DNA of 52,907 nucleotides from Candidatus Hemicellulosilyticus sp. P3 (GTDB taxonomy: Bacteria > Bacteroidota > Bacteroidia > Bacteroidales > P3), in NCBI GenBank assembly GCA_001543385.1, contig LPNH01000015.1, forward strand, positions 1 through 52,907, in the 5' to 3' direction. Under the pieces are notes generated by a model. That model was not told the origin of the DNA, did no database searches, and worked only from the letters and a program-made list of their open reading frames with translations. Within the stretch, counting starts at the first letter, position 1. Each line of letters begins with the position of its first letter. Below are positions 25,497 to 34,700 of the stretch, in pieces. Both the position numbers and the translations under genes were made by a program.

Positions 25497-26366
25497 TCAT
25501 TCTTTGACCAACTTCAAAAATGCAGGCGGAACCGGTGTCTCGAATTCCATCTTCCTTCCTGTGACAGGGTGAATGAAACAAAGCCTGTAAGCGTGGAGGG
25601 CCAGCCTTCCGATTGGGGCTGCGTCATCCTTATAACCATACATCGGGTCGTGGACCACCGGGTGCTGCATCTCGCGCAGGTGGACCCGTATCTGGTTACG
25701 GCGCCCGGTGTCTAAGCGCAGCTCCACCAATGAAAACCGCTTGTTGCCGCGTAGCACACGGTAGTGCGTGACGGCTTTCTTGCCGCCGTTGTCCGTCGGT
25801 GAGGAAAGGACACAGTAAGGTCCGTCCGTCAGCCACGACGTGACAGTTCCCGTGGCGGGTTCAATAGCACCCCAAGCAACAGCGACGTAAGCACGGTCAT
25901 ACACCCTGTTCTTCCAATCCTCCTCAAAACGGCGCGACACCTCCTTGCTTTTCGACACCACCATCAAGCCCGAGGTGTCACGATCCAGCCGGTGCACGAT
26001 ATGGGCGTGCACTGCCTTGTTTTTCCTTTCCAAATAACGGTTCAGCTCCGTGATCACAGTTTTATATTCCTGCTTAAGGCTATATGACAGCAAACCCTCA
26101 TGCTTATTCACCACCAAGAGGTGATTATCCTCATATAGAATATCCAGCCCTTGCGGCCGGAAACGCTCGATAAATTTATTTTTATTCCTTTCAACCACCA
26201 TGCCGGGTTGTAACGGAAAATCGAATTGACGGACTCGCTTGCCGTCCACCTTGATTTCATGAGCCATAATCTGTTTTATCTGCGTTTTGCTCACATACGG
26301 CATCTGTTCGACAAGAAAATTGAACAGTGTACAGGGCTGACTTACATGAAAACAGACATTACTCAT
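25497..26366 (-). CDS. RluA-family pseudouridine synthase
   Basis: 289 aa. An S4-like N-terminal part (TQIKQIMAHEIKVDGKRVRQFD) is followed by the catalytic domain with HRLDRDTSG (Asp at ~residue 128 is the catalytic residue) and TGRRNQIRVHLREM near the end. It isomerises uridine to pseudouridine in rRNA or tRNA; which site cannot be told from sequence by eye. The ATG at 26366 directly abuts a perfect parS site (26367-26382), so the leader carries the ParB site. nadA ends 58 bp upstream of its start. Confidence 0.9.
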   Translation of the reverse strand: MSNVCFHVSQPCTLFNFLVEQMPYVSKTQIKQIMAHEIKVDGKRVRQFDFPLQPGMVVERNKNKFIERFRPQGLDILYEDNHLLVVNKHEGLLSYSLKQEYKTVITELNRYLERKNKAVHAHIVHRLDRDTSGLMVVSKSKEVSRRFEEDWKNRVYDRAYVAVAWGAIEPATGTVTSWLTDGPYCVLSSPTDNGGKKAVTHYRVLRGNKRFSLVELRLDTGRRNQIRVHLREMQHPVVHDPMYGYKDDAAPIGRLALHAYRLCFIHPVTGRKMEFETPVPPAFLKLVKE

Positions 26367-26382
26367 TGTTTCACGTGGAACA
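26367..26382. other. parS site, perfect match
   Basis: TGTTTCACGTGGAACA on the + strand, i.e. TGTTCCACGTGAAACA on the other strand. This is identical to the 16-bp chromosomal parS consensus bound by ParB. It lies directly before the rluA-type start codon and about 1 kb from the AT-rich gap at 27.4-27.85 kb. Chromosomal parS sites cluster near the replication origin. Confidence 0.8.
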
Positions 26383-26424
26383 TTTTTACATTATCAACAC
26401 ATTTCCTACACTTATTCCCCTACC

Positions 26425-27378
26425 CTATTTTATAATGCCAAGCGATTTCGACATCTGTAACATTTTTTCTATAGGTTTTCTCGCTTGATTCATAAGATCT
26501 TCCGACATCACTATTTCAGGACTTTCATCTTTCAGGCAACGGTACAGTTTCTCCAATGTGTTCAGCTTCATATAAGAGCAGTCAGCGCAATTACAATTTC
26601 GGCTGTCTGTTGCAGAAACAGTGAAAAACTCCTTGTCGGGGTTATTTTTTTTCATCTCACAAAGAATACCGGTTTCCGTTGCGACAATAAATTTGCCATA
26701 TCCACAGCTATGAATATAATTAAGCATAGCTTTCGTAGATCCGATAAAATCTGCCACCTGCAGTAATGCGGCGTTACACTCTGGATGCGCAATCACCCGA
26801 GCATCGGGATGCGCTGCTTTAAGCTGCATCACCTGCTCAGCCCTCATGGCGTCATGCACCATACACACCCCGTCCCACAGCAACATATTCCTTCCGGTGA
26901 CACTGTTGATATAACCACCCAAATTCTTATCTGGAGCAAAAATGATCTTTTGTTCTTCCGGAATTGCATGAATAAGTTTTTCGGCATTTCCAGACGTACA
27001 AATCAAATCAGACAAAGCCTTTATCTCTGCCGTGCAGTTGATGTACGAAACGACGATATGGTCCGGGTGCGCCTCCTTGAATGCCCTGAACTTCTCGGTC
27101 GGGCATGAATCCGCCAACGAACATCCGGCCTCCATATCGGGCAATAAAACCTTGCGGGAAGGGTTCAAAATCTTGGCAGTCTCAGCCATAAAATGAACAC
27201 CGCAAAACACAATGATATCATTTTCGCACCGTTGAGCCTCTCTTGACAATGCCAGACTGTCGCCAATATAATCCGATATATCCTGTATCTCCTCACGTTG
27301 GTAATAATGCCCGAGAATTACAGCATTTTTTTCTTTTTTCAAAGCCGTGATTGCTTCTTTTAACTCACGCTTATCCAT
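26425..27378 (-). CDS. nadA: Quinolinate synthase
   Basis: 317 aa from ATG 27378; an upstream in-frame ATG at 27408 would overlap the promoter and is rejected. NadA condenses iminoaspartate with dihydroxyacetone phosphate to quinolinate in de novo NAD synthesis, using a [4Fe-4S] cluster. Visible: AVILGHYYQREEIQDISDY, FCGVHFMAETAKIL, SYINCTAEIKALSD with a likely cluster Cys, HPECNAALL, and the Cys-rich CNCADC region. The partners nadB and nadC are not in the window. It is divergent from rpiB across the AT-rich gap. Confidence 0.95.
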   Translation of the reverse strand: MDKRELKEAITALKKEKNAVILGHYYQREEIQDISDYIGDSLALSREAQRCENDIIVFCGVHFMAETAKILNPSRKVLLPDMEAGCSLADSCPTEKFRAFKEAHPDHIVVSYINCTAEIKALSDLICTSGNAEKLIHAIPEEQKIIFAPDKNLGGYINSVTGRNMLLWDGVCMVHDAMRAEQVMQLKAAHPDARVIAHPECNAALLQVADFIGSTKAMLNYIHSCGYGKFIVATETGILCEMKKNNPDKEFFTVSATDSRNCNCADCSYMKLNTLEKLYRCLKDESPEIVMSEDLMNQARKPIEKMLQMSKSLGIIK

Positions 27379-27397
27379 AGTAGATAATAATTCAATG

Positions 27398-27405
27398 CAA
27401 ATATA
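27398..27405 (-). promoter_or_regulatory. -7 box for nadA
   Basis: TATATTTG on the - strand, 19 bp before the ATG at 27378, so the leader is very short. No good TTG at -33. Confidence 0.55.
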
Positions 27406-27520
27406 CAACTTTTATCCCAACCCCTTTTTTACAATTCATATATTCCTTTTTCCTTTCTTTTAAATCTTTTGTTTTCTTTTATTCGTTGTTATTTTTGTTC
27501 ATATCTTCGTAAAAGTAAAT

Positions 27521-27551
27521 CATGAAATAGATATCATTTTTTTATTTCATG
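27521..27551. repeat. 9-bp perfect inverted repeat in the nadA-rpiB gap
   Basis: CATGAAATA (27521-27529) and TATTTCATG (27543-27551) with a 13-base spacer containing GATATC. It could be an operator or part of an origin. Confidence 0.5.
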
Positions 27552-27751
27552 AATTATAAAATATAAGTCACTATAAATATGTTATTTGTATTGAAATAAA
27601 CAGCTTGTTGAATTCGGAGTTGACAATATCTTGTCAGATTCTTTCGGGACTGAAAACATGTTTGATTGAATGTTTTTAAAACAGGTTTTACTCAATATTT
27701 AACAGACGACAAATTTTTTTCATCACTTATCAAATTTTTATTCATAGTCCG

Positions 27752-27782
27752 ACTAACAATTTTCTACACACAGGTTGTTAGT
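27752..27782. repeat. 8-bp perfect inverted repeat before rpiB
   Basis: ACTAACAA (27752-27759) and TTGTTAGT (27775-27782) flank TTTCTACACACAGG. It ends 33 bp before the rpiB -7 box, so an operator role is possible. Confidence 0.45.
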
Positions 27783-27814
27783 AAGTATATCCCTTTCCAA
27801 TTATAGCTTTCTAT

Positions 27815-27822
27815 TATTTTTG
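27815..27822 (+). promoter_or_regulatory. -7 box for rpiB
   Basis: TATTTTTG, 25 bp before the ATG at 27848. The -33 element is not clear. Confidence 0.55.
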
Positions 27823-27847
27823 CAGACATCATTTTCCGTTAATAAGT

Positions 27848-28291
27848 ATGAAAGAGATCATTCCAGTTGCCAGCGACCACGCAGGCTACGAACTCAAAGA
27901 AAAAGTGAAAAACTATCTGTGTGAAAAAGGCTTTGAAGTTCGTGACTTCGGCACATACAGTACAGAAAGTGTAGATTATCCGGACTATGTCCATCAGGTG
28001 GGCAGTGCCGTTGAGAAGGCGATCTACAGGCGTGGCATCGTCATTTGTGGATCCGGCAACGGTGCACAGATGACGGTCAATAAATATCCGCATGTGCGCT
28101 GTGCGTTGTGTTGGACCCCGGAGCTGGCACTGTTGGGACGTGCCCACAACGACGCCAACATCTTGTCGCTTCCGGCCCGTTTTATCTCAGATGACGATGC
28201 GCTGCAGATTGTAGACAAATTTCTCAACACCGCATTCGAGGGTGGACGCCATGCCCGCCGTGTTGAAAAAATCAGCCGGTTGTCAATGTAA
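27848..28291 (+). CDS. rpiB: Ribose-5-phosphate isomerase B
   Basis: 147 aa. It interconverts ribose-5-phosphate and ribulose-5-phosphate in the pentose phosphate pathway. The N-terminal ASDHAGYELKEKV, the phosphate-binding/catalytic CGSGNGAQMTVNKYPHVRCALCW and the HNDANILSLPAR motif are typical. Often it follows transketolase in Bacteroidetes, but here it stands alone behind the AT-rich gap with its own promoter. Confidence 0.95.
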   Translation: MKEIIPVASDHAGYELKEKVKNYLCEKGFEVRDFGTYSTESVDYPDYVHQVGSAVEKAIYRRGIVICGSGNGAQMTVNKYPHVRCALCWTPELALLGRAHNDANILSLPARFISDDDALQIVDKFLNTAFEGGRHARRVEKISRLSM

Positions 28292-28426
28292 AAAAACCCG
28301 TCGATTTAACATTCATCATATAAATAATTCACATTTGTAATTGTTTTGGACCGCCGTAACCCATTTTTAACTATCGACTCTCCGAATTTTAACATTACTA
28401 TCAGCCGAGAAATAGAAAAAAATTCG

Positions 28427-28434
28427 TTACTTTG
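28427..28434 (+). promoter_or_regulatory. Weak -7 box for spt
   Basis: TTACTTTG differs from TAnnTTTG at one position and ends 36 bp before the ATG at 28471. Confidence 0.4.
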
Positions 28435-28470
28435 CATCTTTAAATATTGTTAAACCGTAGGTTGTCCCAT

Positions 28471-29655
28471 ATGAAGCCCTTACAGAAGAAGTTGTCGCTT
28501 TATACAATTCCACAAGAAACCAAGGCCAAAGGAATCTACCCATATTTTACACCCATCTCTTCCGAGCAGGACACCGAGGTACTTGTCAACGGCAAAAAAG
28601 TGCTCATGTTCGGCTCCAACTCCTATCTTGGCCTTACCAATCATCCCAAAATCAAAGAGGCGGCCAAAGAGGCAATAGATAAATATGGTTCAGGATGCGC
28701 GGGCTCCCCGTTTCTCAACGGTACCCTTGACATTCATATCCGGTTGCAGGACGAGTTAGCCGAATTTCTCGGCAAAGACAGTGTGATGCTCTTTTCTGCC
28801 GGTTTTCAGGCCAATTCGGGCACCATCCCTTGCCTGATGGGCCGCAACGATTTTGTCATCTATGACGAGCGGGACCATGCGTCCATCATGGAAGGCAAGC
28901 AGATCACCTTTGCCACAACTTATAAATACCGCCACAACAGTGCTGAGGATTTGGAGCGGGTGTTACAACGTTGTCCGGTCGATGCCTGTAAACTGGTGGT
29001 CACAGACGGAGTCTTTTCGATGGAGGGCGACGTGGCGCCGATACCCCGTCTGGTGGAGTTGTGCAACCGCTATCAAGCCACATTGATGGTCGACGAGGCG
29101 CACGGCATCGGCGTCTTCGGACGTGAAGGGCGCGGCACCTGCGACCATTTCAATCTTTTGCCCGACGTTGAGGTGGTGATGGGCACTTTTTCCAAATCGC
29201 TGGCCTCGGTCGGCGGTTTCGTGGCCGCCGACAAGGAAACCATTAACTGGATGAAGCACAATGTACGCCCGTACATCTTCACGGCATCCATATCGCCGGC
29301 TTCCACCGCCTCGGTGCTCGCTGCGTTGCACATCATGCGTTCCGAGCCCGAACGCCGCGAAGCCTTGTGGGACAACACACGTTATGCCATGGAGTCCTTC
29401 AGGACATTGGGCTTTGAGATCGGCAACACGGAGACGCCCATCATTCCGCTCTTTGTCCGTGACAATGAAAAAACGTTTATCCTCACCCACATGCTGTTCG
29501 ATGCAGGTGTGTTCGTCACCCCCGTCATTGCCCCGGCGGTTCCGTCGGAAGACACGCTGATACGTTTTGCGTTGATGGCCACCCACACCCACCGGCAGAT
29601 AGATGCAGCTGTGGAGAAAATATACGGCTGTTTCAAAAAACTGGAAATACTCTAA
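28471..29655 (+). CDS. spt: Serine palmitoyltransferase
   Basis: 394 aa, alpha-oxoamine synthase family, PLP-dependent. In Bacteroidales this enzyme condenses serine (or similar amino acids) with palmitoyl-CoA as the first step of sphingolipid synthesis. Visible: GSNSYLGLTNHP, GSGCAGSPFLNGT, the VDEAHGIGVFGREGRG motif and the PLP lysine in GTFSKSLASVGGF (~residue 235). Glycine C-acetyltransferase and 8-amino-7-oxononanoate synthase are close relatives. The N-terminal extension (KGIYPYFTPI), the adjacent GNAT-like gene and the nearby SDR favour Spt. Start at 28471 matches the homologues I know better than the upstream in-frame TTG. Confidence 0.88.
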   Translation: MKPLQKKLSLYTIPQETKAKGIYPYFTPISSEQDTEVLVNGKKVLMFGSNSYLGLTNHPKIKEAAKEAIDKYGSGCAGSPFLNGTLDIHIRLQDELAEFLGKDSVMLFSAGFQANSGTIPCLMGRNDFVIYDERDHASIMEGKQITFATTYKYRHNSAEDLERVLQRCPVDACKLVVTDGVFSMEGDVAPIPRLVELCNRYQATLMVDEAHGIGVFGREGRGTCDHFNLLPDVEVVMGTFSKSLASVGGFVAADKETINWMKHNVRPYIFTASISPASTASVLAALHIMRSEPERREALWDNTRYAMESFRTLGFEIGNTETPIIPLFVRDNEKTFILTHMLFDAGVFVTPVIAPAVPSEDTLIRFALMATHTHRQIDAAVEKIYGCFKKLEIL

Positions 29656-29667
29656 CCCCCATTTTCC

Positions 29668-30789
29668 ATGAGCGAGATTGTTGTCAGAGAGGTCGCCGGA
29701 CGGCGCGAATTGCGTCGTTTCATCAAATTCCCCAACAAACTTTTCAAAGACGTACCCACCTACATTCCTCCCTTGACTTCAGACGAGGTCGCGCTTCTTT
29801 CCGATAAAAACCCGTCGTTAGATCATTGCCAGCGCCGGCTCTATATCGCCTATCGGGACGGAGTGACCGTAGGTCGTGTGGCGGCCATCATCAACCATGC
29901 CTGCAACGAGCGGTGGGGTCACAAGGCAGTCCGTTTCGGCTGGTTTGATTTCATCGAAGACTATGACGTATTCAACGCCTTGTTTGACAAAGTTGTCGAA
30001 TACGGCCGGCAGCACGGCATGGATGAACTGGAGGGGCCGTTGGGCTTCACCGACATGGACAAAGAATGCTGGGCCATAGACAACTTCGACGCCCGGCAGA
30101 ACACCTCGACACTCTACAACCCGGAATACTACATCCGTTTTGTGGAGCGCCGGGGGCTGACGGTGGCTTGTCGCTGGCAGCAATACAAGATGCCTGCCAA
30201 CCAGCCGGTCCCCGACAAGGTCGCCCGTATCAATGAGCTCATCCTTAAAAAATACCGGTTGCGTCTCCTCACCTTCAAACATCGCAAAGAAGTCTACCCC
30301 TACGCCCGTAAATTCTTCCACACGCTCAACGACTCATTCAGCGGTCTCTACGACTTCGTCCCGCTGACAGAGAAAGAGATAGACGTATACATCAAGGAAT
30401 ACTTCCCCTTCATCAACCTCCATTTTACCAACTTTGTCGTCGACGAAGAGGACAACCTGATAGCCTTCGGACTCAGTATCCCCGACATCTCCGGCGCCTA
30501 TAAAAAGGCAAACGGCCGTCTCTTTCCCTTCGGCTGGTTCCACATTCTCCGTGCATTGCATAAATTTGACACCATTGACCTGCTGCTCAACGGAGTCCAT
30601 CCCGACTGGCAGAAGCGCGGTGTACACTCCATCTACTACGCCGAGATGAACCGCAACGCCATTCGCCACGGCGTGACCACAGCCTACACCAACCCACAGA
30701 TTATCGGCAACGAGGCGGTGAAGATTTGGAGCACACAATACAACACCACGCCGCTCATGCAACGGGCAGTGTTCTCGATATCAATTTGA
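29668..30789 (+). CDS. GNAT-like acyltransferase-fold protein next to spt
   Basis: 373 aa, soluble, 12 bp after spt and so likely co-transcribed. The N-terminal part (IKFPNKLFKDVPTYIPPL) and the C-terminal half (YPFINLHF.., LLNGVHPDWQKRGVHSIYYAEMN) give a GNAT-type layout; the WQKRG stretch resembles the acyl-CoA-binding loop. This family is conserved in Bacteroidetes and usually unnamed. Bacterial ceramide synthases known from other phyla are GNAT-like, so acylation of sphinganine is an attractive guess. That is inference from neighbourhood only. Confidence 0.7.
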   Translation: MSEIVVREVAGRRELRRFIKFPNKLFKDVPTYIPPLTSDEVALLSDKNPSLDHCQRRLYIAYRDGVTVGRVAAIINHACNERWGHKAVRFGWFDFIEDYDVFNALFDKVVEYGRQHGMDELEGPLGFTDMDKECWAIDNFDARQNTSTLYNPEYYIRFVERRGLTVACRWQQYKMPANQPVPDKVARINELILKKYRLRLLTFKHRKEVYPYARKFFHTLNDSFSGLYDFVPLTEKEIDVYIKEYFPFINLHFTNFVVDEEDNLIAFGLSIPDISGAYKKANGRLFPFGWFHILRALHKFDTIDLLLNGVHPDWQKRGVHSIYYAEMNRNAIRHGVTTAYTNPQIIGNEAVKIWSTQYNTTPLMQRAVFSISI

Positions 30790-30805
30790 CGCTTGCTGCC
30801 TCGCG

Positions 30806-31606
30806 CTACGTCCTGTAGTAGCCGCGTAAAATGTCAACAAACACATTTCCCGGCACAATGCGTTTAAGCAGCACCGACAGCCGTTGTTCTGGATTAGCCA
30901 CCACATAATGCAGGCGGGGGTGTCGGCAATCGACAATCCGTGCCACTTTCCGTGCCACTTTTACCGGGTTCAGGCCGCCGTTCTCCTCCTTCTCGATAAG
31001 TTGCAGCGATTGCCGGAAGACGGGGCCGTAGGAGGGGTCTTCCATCGTTGCCTTTGAGTTTTTTCGGTTGGCGGTGAATCCGGTTGCAAAGTCGCCCGGC
31101 TCCACAATCGAAACCCGGATGCCGAACCTCTTCACTTCGGCGCTCAGCGCCTCGCTCAGCCCTTCAATGGCAAACTTGGATGCCGAATAAAACCCTTGGT
31201 ACGGCAACCCCATCAGCCCTCCTATAGAGCTGATATTTATTATTTTGCCGCTGCCTTGCCGCCGCATATAAGGCAAAACAGTCTGGCAAAGGTTCACACA
31301 ACCCATGAAATTGGTCTCCATCTGCGTCCTCACCTCCTCTTCGCCGGCCAGCTCTATAGCGCCTCCGATGCCCATGCCGGCATTGTTAATGAGCACGTCG
31401 ATGCGCTGTTCACGGTTCACAATTTCGGCCACCGCCGTCTCAATCCGGCTGCGGTCGCGCACATCGGCCGGCAGGTAGTGGACCGACGGGTGTTCCACGC
31501 CATTGCGTGAGATTCCGTACACAGTGTGTCCGTTTTGTGCCAACAGCTCGGCGGTGGCTTTCCCGAAACCCGACGACGCCCCGGTGATAAGAATTACTTT
31601 CCCCAT
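30806..31606 (-). CDS. Short-chain dehydrogenase/reductase
   Basis: 266 aa from ATG 31606, which puts the Rossmann motif at the N-terminus as usual (MGKVILITGASSGFGKATAE). An upstream start adds 13 residues with no conservation. Cofactor motif TGASSGFG, NNAGMGIGG, and the Ser-Tyr-Lys triad in NISSIGG...YSASKFA are present. Classical SDR, NAD(P)H-dependent, substrate not readable. It is convergent with the spt-GNAT pair; 3-ketosphinganine reduction is a candidate role but a general oxidoreductase is equally possible. Confidence 0.85.
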   Translation of the reverse strand: MGKVILITGASSGFGKATAELLAQNGHTVYGISRNGVEHPSVHYLPADVRDRSRIETAVAEIVNREQRIDVLINNAGMGIGGAIELAGEEEVRTQMETNFMGCVNLCQTVLPYMRRQGSGKIINISSIGGLMGLPYQGFYSASKFAIEGLSEALSAEVKRFGIRVSIVEPGDFATGFTANRKNSKATMEDPSYGPVFRQSLQLIEKEENGGLNPVKVARKVARIVDCRHPRLHYVVANPEQRLSVLLKRIVPGNVFVDILRGYYRT

Positions 31607-31692
31607 TTCAGATAGATAGTTATGCCCTACAATAACGGCTGACAAGACTTATTATTGCCCGCCGCCGCCGTACAAATGTGCGTAAAAAGTTG

Positions 31693-31700
31693 TAACTTTG
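31693..31700 (+). promoter_or_regulatory. -7 box for the DUF4175 gene
   Basis: TAACTTTG, a strong TAnnTTTG match. It overlaps the in-frame TTG at 31698, which therefore cannot be a start codon if this promoter is used. Confidence 0.6.
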
Positions 31701-34700
31701 CACAGTTATCATCCTCTGCCTACGGAAACCAATCCTGTCATACAAGGTCTGAACGCATTCATCCGCCGGTACTACAAAAACCAGCTGATAAGGGGCGTCA
31801 TCTACGTCACAGCCGTCCTGGCGTCGCTCTTCATTTGCGTTGCGTTGTCAGAACATTTCGCCTTCTTCCCTTCCATCGTGCGTGCCGTCCTGTTTTGGGC
31901 CTATCTGGCCCTCTCCATCCTGTTGACTGGCTGGTGCGTGGTGCGTCCGTTCCTTCGTATGCACCGTTTGGGCCGGGTGATATCCTACCAGCAGGCCGCC
32001 GTCATCATCGGCGACCATTTCCCCGAGGTTGCCGACCAGTTGCTCAACCTTCTGCAGTTAAAACAGCTGCCCCCCACCGGCGAAAGCGACCTGATCGTGG
32101 CCTGTATCGCGCAGAAGACGGCGCGTCTCTCCCCCATCCCCTTTTCCGAGGCGGTCAACCTGGGCAAAAACCGCAAATACGCCAGATACGCAGCCCTTCC
32201 GCTGCTGTTGCTTGCCGTGTTGCTGCTTGTCGCTCCGGCCACCATCGTCAGCTCATCGCACCGCATCGTCGACTACCGCACCCGCTACCAACGTCCAGCC
32301 CCTTTCCGTTTCGTCATCGAAAACCCTGTGCTCGAGACAACAGCGCGTCGCGATTTCACCCTTGTTGTGACCACCGAGGGCGGCAGCATCCCGTCAGAAG
32401 TCCACATACAGTTGCCGCAAGGCCGCTACAAGATGCATGCAGACAGCCGCACACAATTCTCATACGTCATCAGCAAGCCTGTGAACGACATAAATTTCTC
32501 GTTATCAGGCGGTGGTGTCACATCCGGGGAATATCGGTTGGCAGTCCGTCCCGAGCCGGTGGTGGTCGATTTCACCGTAGCCCTCTCCTACCCTGCCTAC
32601 ATCCACCGCGACAATGAAGTGCTGATAAACGATGGCGATATCACCGTTCCGCGCGGCACCTATGTGCGCTGGAACTTCCAGACACGCGATGTCGACACCC
32701 TCCACTTCTCCATCGATGGAGGCCCGTCCAGAAGTCTCGCCCCCGACGGTGGCGGACGGGTGTCCGTCGTGTGGCGGGCCATGGAGTCGTCCGGCTACTG
32801 TTTTTTCGTCGGCAACAGCCACACGCGGCAGTCCGACACCCTCTGCTATTCGGTGTCCGTCATACCCGACGCTGCCCCCGCCATCACTGTCACCGACGCA
32901 GCCGATTCAACAGCCCCGGGCCGTCGCCTTTTCTATGGCCGCATCAAAGACGACTACGGCTTCAGCGCCCTCCGGTTCATCATAGCGAAACAGTCCCCCG
33001 GCGACACCGTCGCACAAGAGATAGAGCGGCGGCCGCTCGCCCTGTCGCAAGACGCGGCCCAGGAATTCTATCACCATTTCGATGTCAACGAGGTAAAAGT
33101 CGAAGCGGGCGACAGACTTTCCTACTACTTCGAAGTGTGTGACAACAATGCCGTTGACGGTAGCCAGTGCAGCCGTTCCCAGCTGTTCGAAGAGTCCATA
33201 CCCACCGAAAAAGAGCTACGTCGCCAGCAGGGTGAGAACAGCCGTCAAGCCGAGTCGCACGCTCGTCAGTCTCTTTCAGAGTTACGTGAGCTGCAGCAAG
33301 AAATCGAAGCCATGATGCGTCAGCTCGTTGACAAAAAAGAGCTCAACTGGCAGGACAAACAGCAGCTGCAGCAGCTCTACAATCGCCAGAAAGAAGTGCG
33401 CGAGTCATTGCAGCAGATGCGTGAACAGATGAGAGAGAACCGGCAGCTCCAAGACCGTTTCGGCGACCCTAGTGAACAATTGTTGGAAAAACAGCGTGAG
33501 CTCGACCGTCTGATGAACGAAGTGCTTGACGACAAAATGAAACAGATGATGTCGGAAATGGAGAAGCTGCTGCAAGAAGTTGACAAAAAAAAGCTTCAGA
33601 ACCAGCTTGAAAACATCCAACTCGACACCAAAGAGATGGAGAAACAGATAGACCGCGACTTGGCCCTGATGAAGCGTCTTGAGATGGAAAAGCGCGTAGA
33701 GACGGCTGTGCAGCAGATAGAGGACCTTGCCGCGCAGCAAGAGCGACTCTCGGAAGAGGTGGACAATAGCCGCAGGCAGGACCAGGAGCAGCTCCTTCAG
33801 CGACAGCAGGAACTGTCACAGCGTTACCGGGAGTTGCAAGATGAGATACGCTCCATTGAGCGGGACTATAAGCAGCTGGAAGAATCCCCCGACTTCAAAT
33901 CCGACCGCCGGCTTGAGCAGTCCATAGAGCAACACCAGTCTGCCGCCGAACAGCAGCTGCAGCGTGGCAGCCGCCGCAATGCCTCTCAGCGCCAGCGTTC
34001 AGCTGCCGAGCAGCTGCACAAACTCTCCGAGCAGTTGGCCGAGCAGCAGCAACAGCTTGAGCAACAAAATCTTGCCGAAGATGCCGCCATGGTCAGGCAA
34101 ATGCTCAAAAATCTGCTGCACCTCTCGTTCTCCCAGGAGGCGCTGATCGGGCAGACCTCGGAAACATTCATCCAGGATCCGCAATACCAAGATATCATAT
34201 CCAGGCAAAACAGCGTCAAGAGTGACTTCCGTATAGTCGAGGACTCATTGGGCGCCATCGCCCGTCGCCAGGTGCAGGTCGCGTCGGCCGTCAACAAAGA
34301 GATCGCAGCTGTCAACATACACGTTGCCAAGTCGCTCTCCGACCTTCTGCAGATGAATCAGTCCTTCTATGGCAGCGCAAAAAACAGCGCTGCGTCACGC
34401 TCGATGCAATACGCCATGACCTCCCTCAACAACCTCTCCCTGATACTGGCCGAGTCCCTTGAGCAAATGCAGCGCCAGATGGCCCAGAACCAGCAAAACA
34501 GGAAAAACGGAAGCTGCAAACGCAAAAGCGGCAGACAACAGGGGAGTTGCAGCAACCCCGGCCAGGGCAAGCCCTCGGCTAAATCCATAAAGCAGATGCA
34601 GGATGAACTCAACCGGCAAATGGAAGCCTTGAGAAAACAGCTCGACAAACAGGGTAAAGCCGACGGTAACGGACGAAAGAGGCTGGGCGAGCGCAATCCC

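Larger units (their letters stand above)
27406..27814. other. AT-rich intergenic gap with inverted repeats; candidate origin region
   Basis: The 469 bp between nadA and rpiB carry no CDS and are far more AT-rich than the flanks. They include two perfect inverted repeats (27521-27529/27543-27551 and 27752-27759/27775-27782) and loose DnaA-box-like words such as TTTTCTACA. Gene direction switches here from mostly - (left) to mostly + (right), and parS sites flank it. This fits an origin of replication or a large divergent control region. No dnaA gene is nearby and DnaA-box matches are weak. Confidence 0.35.

Noticed and set aside
26391..26399. DnaA box TTATCAACA next to parS
   Set aside because: One mismatch to TTATNCACA and the same word also occurs by the antitoxin gene near 2405, so a single hit carries little weight.
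31655..32617. 320-codon frame inside the DUF4175 gene
   Set aside because: Different frame on the same strand, Arg/His/Pro-rich as expected from an out-of-frame reading of GC-rich coding DNA.
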